The notes under the pieces were generated by a model. It saw only the letters and a program-made list of their open reading frames with translations. It did not search any database and was not told where the DNA came from. Below, piece by piece: positions 25,820 to 33,577 of a stretch of 64,000 bases of DNA; within the stretch, counting starts at the first letter, position 1, and every line of letters begins with the position of its first letter. Origin of the DNA: Gammaproteobacteria bacterium. Lineage in GTDB: Bacteria; Pseudomonadota; Gammaproteobacteria; Arenicellales; CAJQKF01. The position numbers were made by a program, and so were the translations under genes. Location: positions 1 through 64,000 of the forward strand of contig JAUIEZ010000005.1 of NCBI GenBank assembly GCA_030429665.1. Direction: 5' to 3'.

Positions 25820-26323
25820 TCAGCAGATGGTGCACGGCGCGCCGTGCCGCGCGAGCAGGCGGCCCATTCGCGCGTCGCCGCCCTGGGCGTGGTCGAGCGC
25901 GGTGAACCCGAAATCGTCGATTGCGCCCGGATCGACGCCGTGCGCCAACAAGAGCTTCGCCACCACGACGTGACGCGTCGGCGCCACCACGTGCAGCAGC
26001 GTGGCGCCGTTGGCGTCGCGTTGCATGACGCTGGCGCCGTGATCCAGGAGCAGCGCCGTCACCTCGAGATGCCCCTGCTCCACCGCGCGGCGAAGCGGCG
26101 AGAACCCGTACCGGTCCGGCGCGTCGACGTTCGCGCCGCGATCGAGCAACAACTTCGCGACCGCCGCGTGGCCGGCGTAGGCGGCCGCGTGCAGCGGTGT
26201 CTGGCCGCTGACCGGCCCGCGCGCGAGCCGGTCGTCGACGTCGAAACCGGCATCCAGCAGGTCCCGAACGGTATCCTCGAGACCGGACAGGGCCGCCGCG
26301 TGCAGCGGGTTGCTGTCCGTCAT
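25820..26323 (-). CDS. Ankyrin-repeat protein
   Basis: A 167-residue protein made almost wholly of about four to five ankyrin repeats (PLHAAALSGLEDTVRDLLDAG; TPLHAAAYAGHAAVAKLLLDRG; PLRRAVEQGHLEVTALLLDHG; ALDHAQGGD near the end; each cited in part). It has no signal peptide or catalytic domain and probably binds another protein in the cytosol. I chose ATG 26323 because GGAAG precedes it by 6 bases; earlier in-frame ATGs lack this. It sits between the two divergent arms of the purine regulon, upstream of xdhA on the same strand, 140 bp away. A regulatory or assembly role in purine use is only a guess from position. Confidence 0.8.
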   Translation of the reverse strand: MTDSNPLHAAALSGLEDTVRDLLDAGFDVDDRLARGPVSGQTPLHAAAYAGHAAVAKLLLDRGANVDAPDRYGFSPLRRAVEQGHLEVTALLLDHGASVMQRDANGATLLHVVAPTRHVVVAKLLLAHGVDPGAIDDFGFTALDHAQGGDARMGRLLARHGAPCTIC

Positions 26324-26507
26324 TTGGCTTCCGTTGCGCGCCATCGCGGGTAATATCGGCATTTTCATCGTCACGGCCCCTGCACTGCGAGCACTGTGTG
26401 TGCCAGTATACGCTCAGCGAAAGTCCGTGCACCCGCGCCGCCACCCGCCATCGAGCCTGCGGCGGCGCGGATCCGCGTTCGAACGAACCCGAAAACGAGC
26501 CAAGTTT

Positions 26508-26537
26508 TTGACTATTTGGTCAACTTTTGCACATAAT
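26508..26537 (+). promoter_or_regulatory. Predicted purine ABC transporter promoter with RutR-like operator
   Basis: TTGACTATTTGGTCAA (26508-26523) differs by one base from the RutR consensus TTGACCANNTGGTCAA. Its first six bases form a -35 (TTGACT, 5 of 6), followed after 18 bp by CATAAT (26532-26537) as a -10 (5 of 6). A regulator bound here would cover the -35. The promoter would give a leader of about 65 nt to the GTG at 26608. The same site could also influence the divergent ankyrin gene. Confidence 0.75.
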
Positions 26538-26607
26538 GCCGCGTCCACCCTGGCGGTGACCGGTATCGGAGCACGGTTGCGCGCGGTGATTCCGGTGGCA
26601 GTTTGCC

Positions 26608-28218
26608 GTGTCAAACCGGCATTCGACAGACCACCAAGAACAAGATCGGCAAACATCGGTCGAGGAGGAGCGCGCGATTAACGGTCACGCAACCACGACG
26701 CCGCTGCTGGCATTGTCCGGCATCACTAAGTCGTTTCCTGGCACCCTGGCCAACGATCACGTCGATTTCGACGTCGCGCCCGGCGAGATTCATGCGCTCC
26801 TCGGCGAGAACGGCGCCGGCAAGAGCACGCTGGTCAAGATCATCTACGGCATCCTCAAGGCCGACGCCGGCCAGATCGCCTGGAAGGGCGAGCCGGTCGT
26901 CATCGACAGCCCGAATACCGCGCGGCGGTTCGGCATTGCCATGGTGTTTCAGCACTTCTCGCTGTTCGATGCACTGACGGTCGTGGAGAACATCGCGCTC
27001 GGCATGGACGAGCCCGGCGACATGGCCGCGCTCGAGGCGCGCATCGAGCAGGTGTCGCACAGCTACGGCCTGCCCCTGCACCCGCGCCGCCACGTTCACT
27101 CCCTGTCGGTCGGCGAACGGCAGCGCATCGAGATCGTTCGCTGCCTGTTGCAGGAGCCGTCTCTGCTGGTGATGGACGAGCCCACCTCGGTGCTCACGCC
27201 GCAGGAGGTCGAAAAGCTGTTCGAGACCCTGCGCCGGCTGTCCGACGAGGGCATGTCCATCCTCTACATCAGCCACAAGCTCGACGAGATCCGCGCCCTG
27301 TGCCACCGCGCGACGATCCTGCGGCTGGGGCGGCGCGTGGCCGATGCCGTTCCTTCCGAAGAGACGTCGCGCAGTCTCGCGGCCATGATGATGGGCGAGG
27401 AACTGCAGGGCGAGGCGCGACCGCCGACAGCGACCGTCGGCGAGGTGCGCCTGCGGGTTTCGCATCTCAGCCTGCCCGCGGCGGACGAGTTCGGCGTCGA
27501 CCTGAAGGACGTCAGCTTCGAAGTGCGCGGCGGCGAGATTCTCGGCATCGCCGGCGTCGCCGGCAACGGTCAGAACGAGTTGACCGACGCGCTGTCCGGC
27601 GAACGACCCAGCGTGTCGCCCGGCACCATCGTCATCGACGAAACGGAGTGCGGCCTGAAAGGACCCGACGCGCGGCGCGCGCTGGGCCTTTGCTGCGTTC
27701 CCGAACAGCGCCTGGGCCACGGCGCGGTACCCGACATGTCGCTGGCCGAGAACAGCTACCTCACTGCTCACCACCGCATGGGGCTGACGCGCCACGGCAT
27801 CATGCGAAGCGATGCCCGCGACACCTTCGCCGATCGCGTCATCGATTCCTTCCGTGTGAAGTGCAACGGCCACCAGTCGCAGGCGTCCAGCCTCTCGGGA
27901 GGCAACTTGCAGAAGTTCATCGTCGGTCGAGAGATCTCGCAGGATCCCGGTGTGGTGGTGGTCTCGCAGCCTACCTGGGGAGTGGACGCCGGATCCGCCG
28001 CGGCCATCCAGTCCGAACTGATCAAGCTCGCCGAGGCCGGCAGCGCGGTACTGGTCATCTCCCAGGATCTCGACGAGCTGATGCAGATATCGAACCGCAT
28101 CGCGGCGATCTGCGCCGGCGCGCTGTCGGAGGTTATCGGCATCGAACAAGCGACCGTCGAGGGCATGGGCCTGATGATGGGCGGCGCCAGCCTGGAGGAT
28201 ACCCATGCTGAGGCTTGA
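26608..28218 (+). CDS. ATPase subunit of a BMP/nucleoside-type ABC importer
   Basis: A 536-residue double-NBD ATPase. NBD1 has Walker A GENGAGKST (Lys72 its lysine), Q-loop MVFQHFSLF, signature LSVGERQR and Walker B LLVMDEPTS. NBD2 has a degenerate Walker A (GVAGNGQNEL), signature LSGGNLQK and a modified Walker B (VVVVSQPTWGVD), the usual asymmetry of the sugar/nucleoside (YufO/RbsA-like) class. I give GTG 26608 as the start. There is a strong GAGGAG at 26662-26667 seven or so bases before an in-frame ATT (26677), so a shorter product with a rare start is possible. It is the first gene of the import operon. Confidence 0.88.
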   Translation: MSNRHSTDHQEQDRQTSVEEERAINGHATTTPLLALSGITKSFPGTLANDHVDFDVAPGEIHALLGENGAGKSTLVKIIYGILKADAGQIAWKGEPVVIDSPNTARRFGIAMVFQHFSLFDALTVVENIALGMDEPGDMAALEARIEQVSHSYGLPLHPRRHVHSLSVGERQRIEIVRCLLQEPSLLVMDEPTSVLTPQEVEKLFETLRRLSDEGMSILYISHKLDEIRALCHRATILRLGRRVADAVPSEETSRSLAAMMMGEELQGEARPPTATVGEVRLRVSHLSLPAADEFGVDLKDVSFEVRGGEILGIAGVAGNGQNELTDALSGERPSVSPGTIVIDETECGLKGPDARRALGLCCVPEQRLGHGAVPDMSLAENSYLTAHHRMGLTRHGIMRSDARDTFADRVIDSFRVKCNGHQSQASSLSGGNLQKFIVGREISQDPGVVVVSQPTWGVDAGSAAAIQSELIKLAEAGSAVLVISQDLDELMQISNRIAAICAGALSEVIGIEQATVEGMGLMMGGASLEDTHAEA

Positions 28219-29272
28219 GCGGCGGCCGCAGAATTCCAGGACCATGATGTACCTCTCGCCGGTGTTCGCGCTCGCGCTGACGCTGGCCGCCGGCGTCGTG
28301 TTGTTCTCGATCATGCGCGTCGACCCGGCCGAAGCCCTTTACGCCTTCTTCATCGAGCCGCTCACGACGACCTACGGCATCACGGAACTCGGGGTGAAGG
28401 CCACGCCGCTGATCCTCATCGGCGTGGCGCTCGCCATCGGCTTTCGCGCCAGCGTGTGGAATATCGGCGCAGAGGGACAGCTGACGCTGGGCGCCATCGC
28501 CGGCGGCGGCGTGGGCCTGGCGCTGTATGAAGTCGAGGGGTTCTGGGTGCTGCCGCTGATGCTCGCCGCCGCCATTGCCGGCGGCATGGCGTGGGCGGCG
28601 ATTCCCGCGTTCCTTCGAACACGCTTCAACGCGAACGAGATCCTGGTCAGCCTGATGCTGACCTACGTCGCCACGCTGCTCCTGAGCTACCTCGTACACG
28701 GGCCGTGGCGCGACCCCGGCGGATTCAATTTCCCCGAATCGCGGGTCTTTCACGACGCCGCCACGCTGCCCATCATCGTCGACGGCTCGAGGCTGCACCT
28801 TGGCTTCGCCCTTGCCCTGTTCGTGGTCGTGGCCACTTGGGTGATGATCTCGCGGACCCTGATCGGCTTCCAGGTGCGCGTCATCGGCAGCGCGCCGCGC
28901 GCCGGCCAGTACGCCGGCTTCAGCCAGAACGCCATCATCTGGCTGACGCTACTGTTCGGTGGCGCCTGCGCGGGGCTGGCGGGCGTGGTGGAGGTGGCAG
29001 GCCCGATCGGCCAGTTGCTGCCGTCGATCTCGCCGGGCTACGGTTTTACCGCCATCATCGTCGCCTTCGTCGGCCGACTGCACCCGCTGGGCGTCCTGTT
29101 GGCAGGCCTGTTGATGGCGCTTTCGTATCTCGGCGGCGAAAACGCCCAGATCAGTCTCAACCTGCCGCTGGCGGTGACCGGCGTCTTCCAGGGCCTGCTG
29201 CTGTTCATGTTGCTCGCCTGCGACGTACTCATCCGCTACCGCATCCGTCTTCGCACCAGGAGCGCGACATGA
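28205..29272 (+). CDS. ABC importer permease 1 (BPD_transp_2 type)
   Basis: A 355-residue inner-membrane permease of the branched-chain-amino-acid/ribose/nucleoside type (YufP-like). It has about nine to ten helices, with GFRASVWNIGAEGQLTLGAI in the conserved first half and FRTRFNANEILVSLMLTYVA-like text (here LRTRFNANEILVSLML) before the conserved loop. It pairs with the next permease to form the channel. The gene overlaps the ATPase gene by 14 bp and shares ATGA with the next gene (29269-29272). Confidence 0.9.
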   Translation: MLRLERRPQNSRTMMYLSPVFALALTLAAGVVLFSIMRVDPAEALYAFFIEPLTTTYGITELGVKATPLILIGVALAIGFRASVWNIGAEGQLTLGAIAGGGVGLALYEVEGFWVLPLMLAAAIAGGMAWAAIPAFLRTRFNANEILVSLMLTYVATLLLSYLVHGPWRDPGGFNFPESRVFHDAATLPIIVDGSRLHLGFALALFVVVATWVMISRTLIGFQVRVIGSAPRAGQYAGFSQNAIIWLTLLFGGACAGLAGVVEVAGPIGQLLPSISPGYGFTAIIVAFVGRLHPLGVLLAGLLMALSYLGGENAQISLNLPLAVTGVFQGLLLFMLLACDVLIRYRIRLRTRSAT

Positions 29273-30195
29273 GCCTGGAAATACTCGTAGCCACCATTCT
29301 CACGATCATCACCGCGGCCACGCCCCTGGTGTTCGCCGCGACGGGAGAGTTGATCACGGAGAAAGCCGGCGTGCTCAATCTCGGCGTGGAAGGCATGATG
29401 CTGACCGGCGCCGTGACCGGCTTCGCAACGGTGTTCTTCATCGACAATGCCGTCCTCGCCTGCCTCGCCGCGATGGCCGCCGGCATGCTCACGGCGCTGA
29501 TCTTCGCCTTCCTCGTACTGGGACTGCAGGCCAGCCAGGTGGCGACGGGGCTGGCGCTGACCATCTTCGGCATCGGCTTGTCGGCACTGCTGGGTCAGAA
29601 CATGGTGGGCATCGCCTATGCCGGGCTGCCCAAGCTCTACATTCCATTCGTTTCGGACCTGCCGGTGCTGGGACCGCTGCTGTTCAATCACGACGCGCTC
29701 GTCTACCTGTCGCTGGCGCTGCCGCTGGCGGTCGCCTGGTTTCTCTACCGCACCCGCGCCGGACTGATCCTGCGCGCCGTGGGAGACTCCCACGACGCCG
29801 CTCATGCCATCGGCTACCCGGTGATCGCCATCCGCTACATGGCCACGCTGTTCGGCGGCGCCATGGCGGGATTGGCGGGCGCCTACCTGTCATTGTCCTA
29901 CTCCCCCATGTGGGTGGAGAACATGAGCGCCGGCCGCGGCTGGATCGCGCTGGCGCTGGTGGTGTTCGGCACCTGGCGACCCTGGCGCGTATTCCTTGGT
30001 GCCTACCTTTTCGGCGGCATCACCATACTTCAACTCCACGCCCAGGCGTTCGGCATCGCGGTGGCCTCGCAGTTCATGTCGATGCTGCCGTACATCGCCA
30101 CCATCGTGGTGCTGGTACTGATTTCCCGGGACCCGACACGCATCCGGCTCAATGCGCCGGCCTGCATAGGCAAGCCGTTCCACCCGGCCGCGTGA
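29269..30195 (+). CDS. ABC importer permease 2 (BPD_transp_2 type)
   Basis: A 308-residue permease (YufQ-like). The ATG at 29269 overlaps the previous stop (ATGA) and has AGGAG just upstream; upstream frame extension lies inside permease 1. It has about eight helices, and the TGELITEKAGVLNLGVEGMM segment near residues 25-45 is the signature of this permease pair in purine-nucleoside and BMP-linked importers. The C-terminal half has AHAIGYPVIAIRY and MSAGRGWIALALVVFGTW, conserved in the family. It works with permease 1, the ATPase and the binding protein at 30298. Confidence 0.9.
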   Translation: MSLEILVATILTIITAATPLVFAATGELITEKAGVLNLGVEGMMLTGAVTGFATVFFIDNAVLACLAAMAAGMLTALIFAFLVLGLQASQVATGLALTIFGIGLSALLGQNMVGIAYAGLPKLYIPFVSDLPVLGPLLFNHDALVYLSLALPLAVAWFLYRTRAGLILRAVGDSHDAAHAIGYPVIAIRYMATLFGGAMAGLAGAYLSLSYSPMWVENMSAGRGWIALALVVFGTWRPWRVFLGAYLFGGITILQLHAQAFGIAVASQFMSMLPYIATIVVLVLISRDPTRIRLNAPACIGKPFHPAA

Positions 30196-30297
30196 TACAC
30201 TGATTTCAAAAAACAGGGCATCGTATTCACTACCATGGGTCGATCCAACGGTGGCGCGTTTCGCGCCGTAATCCAGGCAATTCCAAAGGAGTCTCTC

Positions 30298-31380
30298 ATG
30301 CACAAGCGAGCATTCATCAAGGTACTCTCCGGGACGCTGGCGGCCGCGGTTCTCGCCACCGGCCCGGTGAGCGCCCAGGACCCCACCAAGGTGGCTTTCG
30401 TCTACGTCGGCCCGGTGGGCGACCATGGCTGGACCTACCGTCACGACGTCGGCCGCAAGGCCGTAGAGGCGGAATTCGGCGACAAGGTGGAAACCACCTA
30501 CGTCGAAAGCGTGGCCGAGGGCGCCGACGCCGAACGCGTGATCCGCAACCTGGCGTCGAAGGGCAACGATCTCGTCTTCACCACCTCGTTCGGCTACATG
30601 AATCCGACCGCCAAGGTGGCCAAGCAGTTTCCCGACGTGAAGTTCGAGCACGCCACCGGCTACAAGCAGGCCGCGAACCTCGCGACCTACTCGGCACGCT
30701 TTTACGAGGGCCGCGCGGTGATCGGCACCATCGCCGGGCACATGACGAAGTCGGGCATCATCGGCTACATCGGCTCCTTTCCGATCCCCGAGGTGGTGCG
30801 CGGCATCAACGCCTTCACCATCGCCATGCGCAAGGTCAGGCCCGATGCCCAGGTGAAGGTCGTGTGGGTGAACAGCTGGTACGACCCGGGCAAGGAAGGC
30901 GACGCCGCCAAGGCGCTCATCGACCAGGGCGCCGACATCATTGCCCAGCACACCGACTCCCCGGCGCCGCTACAGGTGGCCGAGCAGCGCGGCGTCTACG
31001 CCTTCGGACAGGCATCGGACATGCGCGCCTTCGCGCCCAAGGCCCAGCTCACGGCGATCGTGGACGAATGGAACTACTACTACGTCGACCGCACGCGCGC
31101 GGTGATGGAGGGGACCTGGCAGTCCCAGGACGTATGGCTTGGCCTGAAGGAGGGCATGGTGGAAATCGCCCCCTACGGCGACGCCGTGCCCGAGGACGTG
31201 CGTGCCGCCGCCGACAGCGTCAAGCAGGCGATCATCGACGGCAGCCTGCACCCGTTCCAGGGGCCCATCGCCAACCAGGCCGGTGAAGTGGTGGTGGCCG
31301 AGGGCGAGACCGTCAGCGACAAGGACCTGCTCGGCATGAACTGGTACGTCGAGGGCGTGCAGGGAGAGCTACCCAAGTAG
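30298..31380 (+). CDS. BMP/PnrA-like periplasmic binding protein
   Basis: A 360-residue exported binding protein of the BMP (basic membrane protein, PnrA-like) family, whose characterised members bind purine nucleosides. The signal peptide covers about residues 1-26 (LSGTLAAAVLATGPVSAQ). Mature-domain landmarks are VAFVYVGPVGDHGWTYRHDVG, FTTSFGYMNPTAKVAKQFP, IGYIGSFPIPEVVRGINAF and WVNSWYDPGKEGDAA (each cited in part). ATG 30298 is preceded by AAAGGAG. With the surrounding guanine and xanthine catabolic genes, the ligand is most likely a purine base or nucleoside; this is inference. A terminator-like hairpin follows 28 bp downstream. Confidence 0.9.
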   Translation: MHKRAFIKVLSGTLAAAVLATGPVSAQDPTKVAFVYVGPVGDHGWTYRHDVGRKAVEAEFGDKVETTYVESVAEGADAERVIRNLASKGNDLVFTTSFGYMNPTAKVAKQFPDVKFEHATGYKQAANLATYSARFYEGRAVIGTIAGHMTKSGIIGYIGSFPIPEVVRGINAFTIAMRKVRPDAQVKVVWVNSWYDPGKEGDAAKALIDQGADIIAQHTDSPAPLQVAEQRGVYAFGQASDMRAFAPKAQLTAIVDEWNYYYVDRTRAVMEGTWQSQDVWLGLKEGMVEIAPYGDAVPEDVRAAADSVKQAIIDGSLHPFQGPIANQAGEVVVAEGETVSDKDLLGMNWYVEGVQGELPK

Positions 31381-31407
31381 TCGAACCTTTCCTGTCGACG
31401 CTAACCG

Positions 31408-31445
31408 GCGCCCGCGTGGAGTAATTCGCGCGGGCGCTTTGTTTC
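31408..31445 (+). terminator. Rho-independent terminator-like hairpin inside the purine import operon
   Basis: GCGCCCGCG (31408-31416) pairs perfectly with CGCGGGCGC (31429-31437) across a 12-base loop, and is followed by TTTGTTT. It lies between the binding-protein gene and the deaminase gene, both plus-strand. It probably reduces, rather than abolishes, transcription of the deaminase and regulator, and may protect the upstream transcript. Confidence 0.7.
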
Positions 31446-31460
31446 ACAAGGACCCGCGAT

Positions 31461-32810
31461 TTGTCGAAACGCACCTGGATTCAATCGCCGCTGGCGGTGC
31501 TGACACCGGACGGTTCAGCGTGCTCGGGCGTGGTGATCAGCGGCGGCGTCATCGAGTCGGTCCTGGGTCCCGGGCAGACACCACCCGGTGAGTTGGACGA
31601 AAAGGTCGACGCGCGCGACCTCGTCGTACTGCCCGGCCTCGTCAACACCCACCACCACTACTACCAGACCCTCACCCGCGCGCTGCCCGCGGCGCTGGAC
31701 AAGGAACTGTTCTCCTGGCTGAAGAGCCTCTACCCGGTGTGGGCGCGGCTCACCCCGGAGATGATTCACGCCTCGACGCGACTGGCCTGTGCCGAGCTGC
31801 TGCTTTCCGGATGCACGACCAGCGCCGACCATCACTATCTGTATCCGCGCGGCGTACCCGATGCGTTCGATATTCAGGCCGACGCCTGCGCGTCGACGGG
31901 CATGCGTCACGTGCTCACGCGCGGCTCCATGAGCCTGTCCGAGGACGATGGCGGCCTGCCGCCGCGGAGCACGGTACAGGACGAGGACACGATCCTTGCC
32001 GACTGCGAACGCGTCATCGCCCGATATCACGACAAGGAACACGGATCGAAGATACAGGTGGCGTTGGCGCCTTGCTCTCCGTTCAGCGTTTCACCGCAAT
32101 TGATGCGCGAAAGCGCGGCGCTGGCGCGACACCATGGCGTTCGGCTGCACACTCACCTGGCCGAAACGCGCGACGAAACCGACTACTGCCTGCGCGTCAC
32201 CGGCCTTCGACCGCTCGACCTGCTCGAGTCGGTGGACTGGCTGACGGGCGACACGTGGCTCGCTCACGGCATTCACTTCGACGACGACGAGATCGCGCGC
32301 CTGGGCGCGGCCGGCACCGGCATCAGCCACTGCCCGTCGTCCAACATGATCCTCGCCTCTGGCATGTGCCGCACCCGGGAGCTGGAGGCGGCCGGCGCGC
32401 CGGTAGGGCTCGCGGTGGACGGCTCGGCCTCGAACGACGGTTCCAACATGATCGCCGAGTGCCGCCAGGCCCTGTTGTTGCAGCGACTGCAATACGGCGC
32501 CGCGCGGATCTCCCATCGCGATGCGCTGCGTTGGGCGACGCGCGGTTCCGCGCGCTGCCTGGGGCGCGATGACATCGGCGAGATCGCGCCGGGACGCTGC
32601 GCGGACCTGGCCCTGTTCGCCCTCGACGAGGTGCGCTTCTCGGGCGCCGCGGATCCCCTGGCATCCCTGTTGCTGTGCGGCGCGCAACGTGCCCGCCACG
32701 TGATGGTGGCCGGCGAGTGGATGGTGCGTGACGGCGAACTCGTCTCCGTGGATATCACGGACCTGCAGCATCGGCATCGAGCGCTGGCCTCGGAACTGGT
32801 GTCCGCGTGA
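31461..32810 (+). CDS. 8-oxoguanine deaminase-like amidohydrolase
   Basis: A 449-residue amidohydrolase of the cytosolic aminohydrolase group. Zinc ligands are in NTHHHYYQT (His64 and His66), then LHTHLAETRDE (His), LAHGIHF (His) and the aspartate in AVDGSASNDGSNM. The HHHYYQTLTRA and DGSASNDGSNM motifs are those of 8-oxoguanine deaminases and the related hydroxyatrazine/isoxanthopterin hydrolases; in this purine context 8-oxoguanine to urate is the favoured reaction. The start is TTG 31461 with AAGGA about 10 bases upstream. Its stop overlaps the TetR start (TGATG). This is the second guanine-type deaminase in the window, besides GuaD. Confidence 0.83.
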   Translation: MSKRTWIQSPLAVLTPDGSACSGVVISGGVIESVLGPGQTPPGELDEKVDARDLVVLPGLVNTHHHYYQTLTRALPAALDKELFSWLKSLYPVWARLTPEMIHASTRLACAELLLSGCTTSADHHYLYPRGVPDAFDIQADACASTGMRHVLTRGSMSLSEDDGGLPPRSTVQDEDTILADCERVIARYHDKEHGSKIQVALAPCSPFSVSPQLMRESAALARHHGVRLHTHLAETRDETDYCLRVTGLRPLDLLESVDWLTGDTWLAHGIHFDDDEIARLGAAGTGISHCPSSNMILASGMCRTRELEAAGAPVGLAVDGSASNDGSNMIAECRQALLLQRLQYGAARISHRDALRWATRGSARCLGRDDIGEIAPGRCADLALFALDEVRFSGAADPLASLLLCGAQRARHVMVAGEWMVRDGELVSVDITDLQHRHRALASELVSA

Positions 32811-33439
32811 TGAGCCGGGGTTCGTCGGTAGGACGCATAAGGGCGCGTAACCAGCGCCGCATCCTCGAGGCCGCGGAGAAGGAGTTCGACCGGCACGGAT
32901 TCGGCGGAGCGCGCATGCAACGCATCGCCGATCGCGCCGGCCTGCCCAAGGCGAACATCCACTACTACTTTCGCAACAAGCTGGCGCTGTATCGAGCCGT
33001 GCTCGACGGCGTCGTGGCAATGTGGAACGAAGCATTCGACCGCATTTCCGCCGACGACGATCCGGCCGAGGCGCTGGCCGCCTACATCCGCGCCAAGATG
33101 GACTATTCGCGTACCCGCCCGGCGGCGGCGCGCATCTTCACCGGCGAGATCATGCGCGGCGCGCCGCACCTGAAGGATTACTTGCGTGGGGACCTCAGGA
33201 ACTGGTTCGGCGAACGCACCGAGGTAATCCAGCACTGGGTCGACAGCGGCCGCATGGACGCGGTGGACCCGCATCACCTGGTGTTCCTGATCTGGAGCGC
33301 CACGCAGCACTACGCCGACTACGACGCCCAGATCAGCGCGCTGTACGGCAAGGCGAAGCTGACCCGCGCCGACTACGACGCGGCGGCCGATTCACTGGTG
33401 AAGATCATACTCAAGGGATGCGGGCTGGAACCGAAGTAG
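32810..33439 (+). CDS. RutR-like TetR-family regulator
   Basis: A 209-residue TetR-type repressor resembling RutR. The N-terminal helix-turn-helix (about residues 15-60) reads ILEAAEKEFDRHGFGGARMQ and IADRAGLPKANIHYYF. The C-terminal effector domain carries SRTRPAAARIFTGEIMRGAP and WVDSGRMDAVDPHHL, followed by LIWSATQHYADY, all close in pattern to E. coli RutR, whose ligand is uracil or thymine. Two RutR-consensus palindromes are at 25757 and 26508. ATG 32810 overlaps the deaminase stop; GTG 32807 is an alternative. It probably represses both purine arms, but its ligand (purine or pyrimidine) is unknown. Confidence 0.85.
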   Translation: MSRGSSVGRIRARNQRRILEAAEKEFDRHGFGGARMQRIADRAGLPKANIHYYFRNKLALYRAVLDGVVAMWNEAFDRISADDDPAEALAAYIRAKMDYSRTRPAAARIFTGEIMRGAPHLKDYLRGDLRNWFGERTEVIQHWVDSGRMDAVDPHHLVFLIWSATQHYADYDAQISALYGKAKLTRADYDAAADSLVKIILKGCGLEPK

Positions 33440-33577
33440 CCCCGGCCCGTGCGCGACACCGGTATGCTATAAACTCGTGCCATAACGACATCATCCGGGC
33501 GGGGAGATGGCTTATACCGCCTTCGCCCCGCGCGCGACCGATACATCCGACGTATCCGGAAACACCGACCAGATCCG

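Noticed and set aside
26324-26607. Open frames on both strands in the gap upstream of the purine ABC operon
   Set aside because: They have no family features or good ribosome-binding sites and overlap the promoter and operator at 26508-26537; I treat the gap as regulatory.
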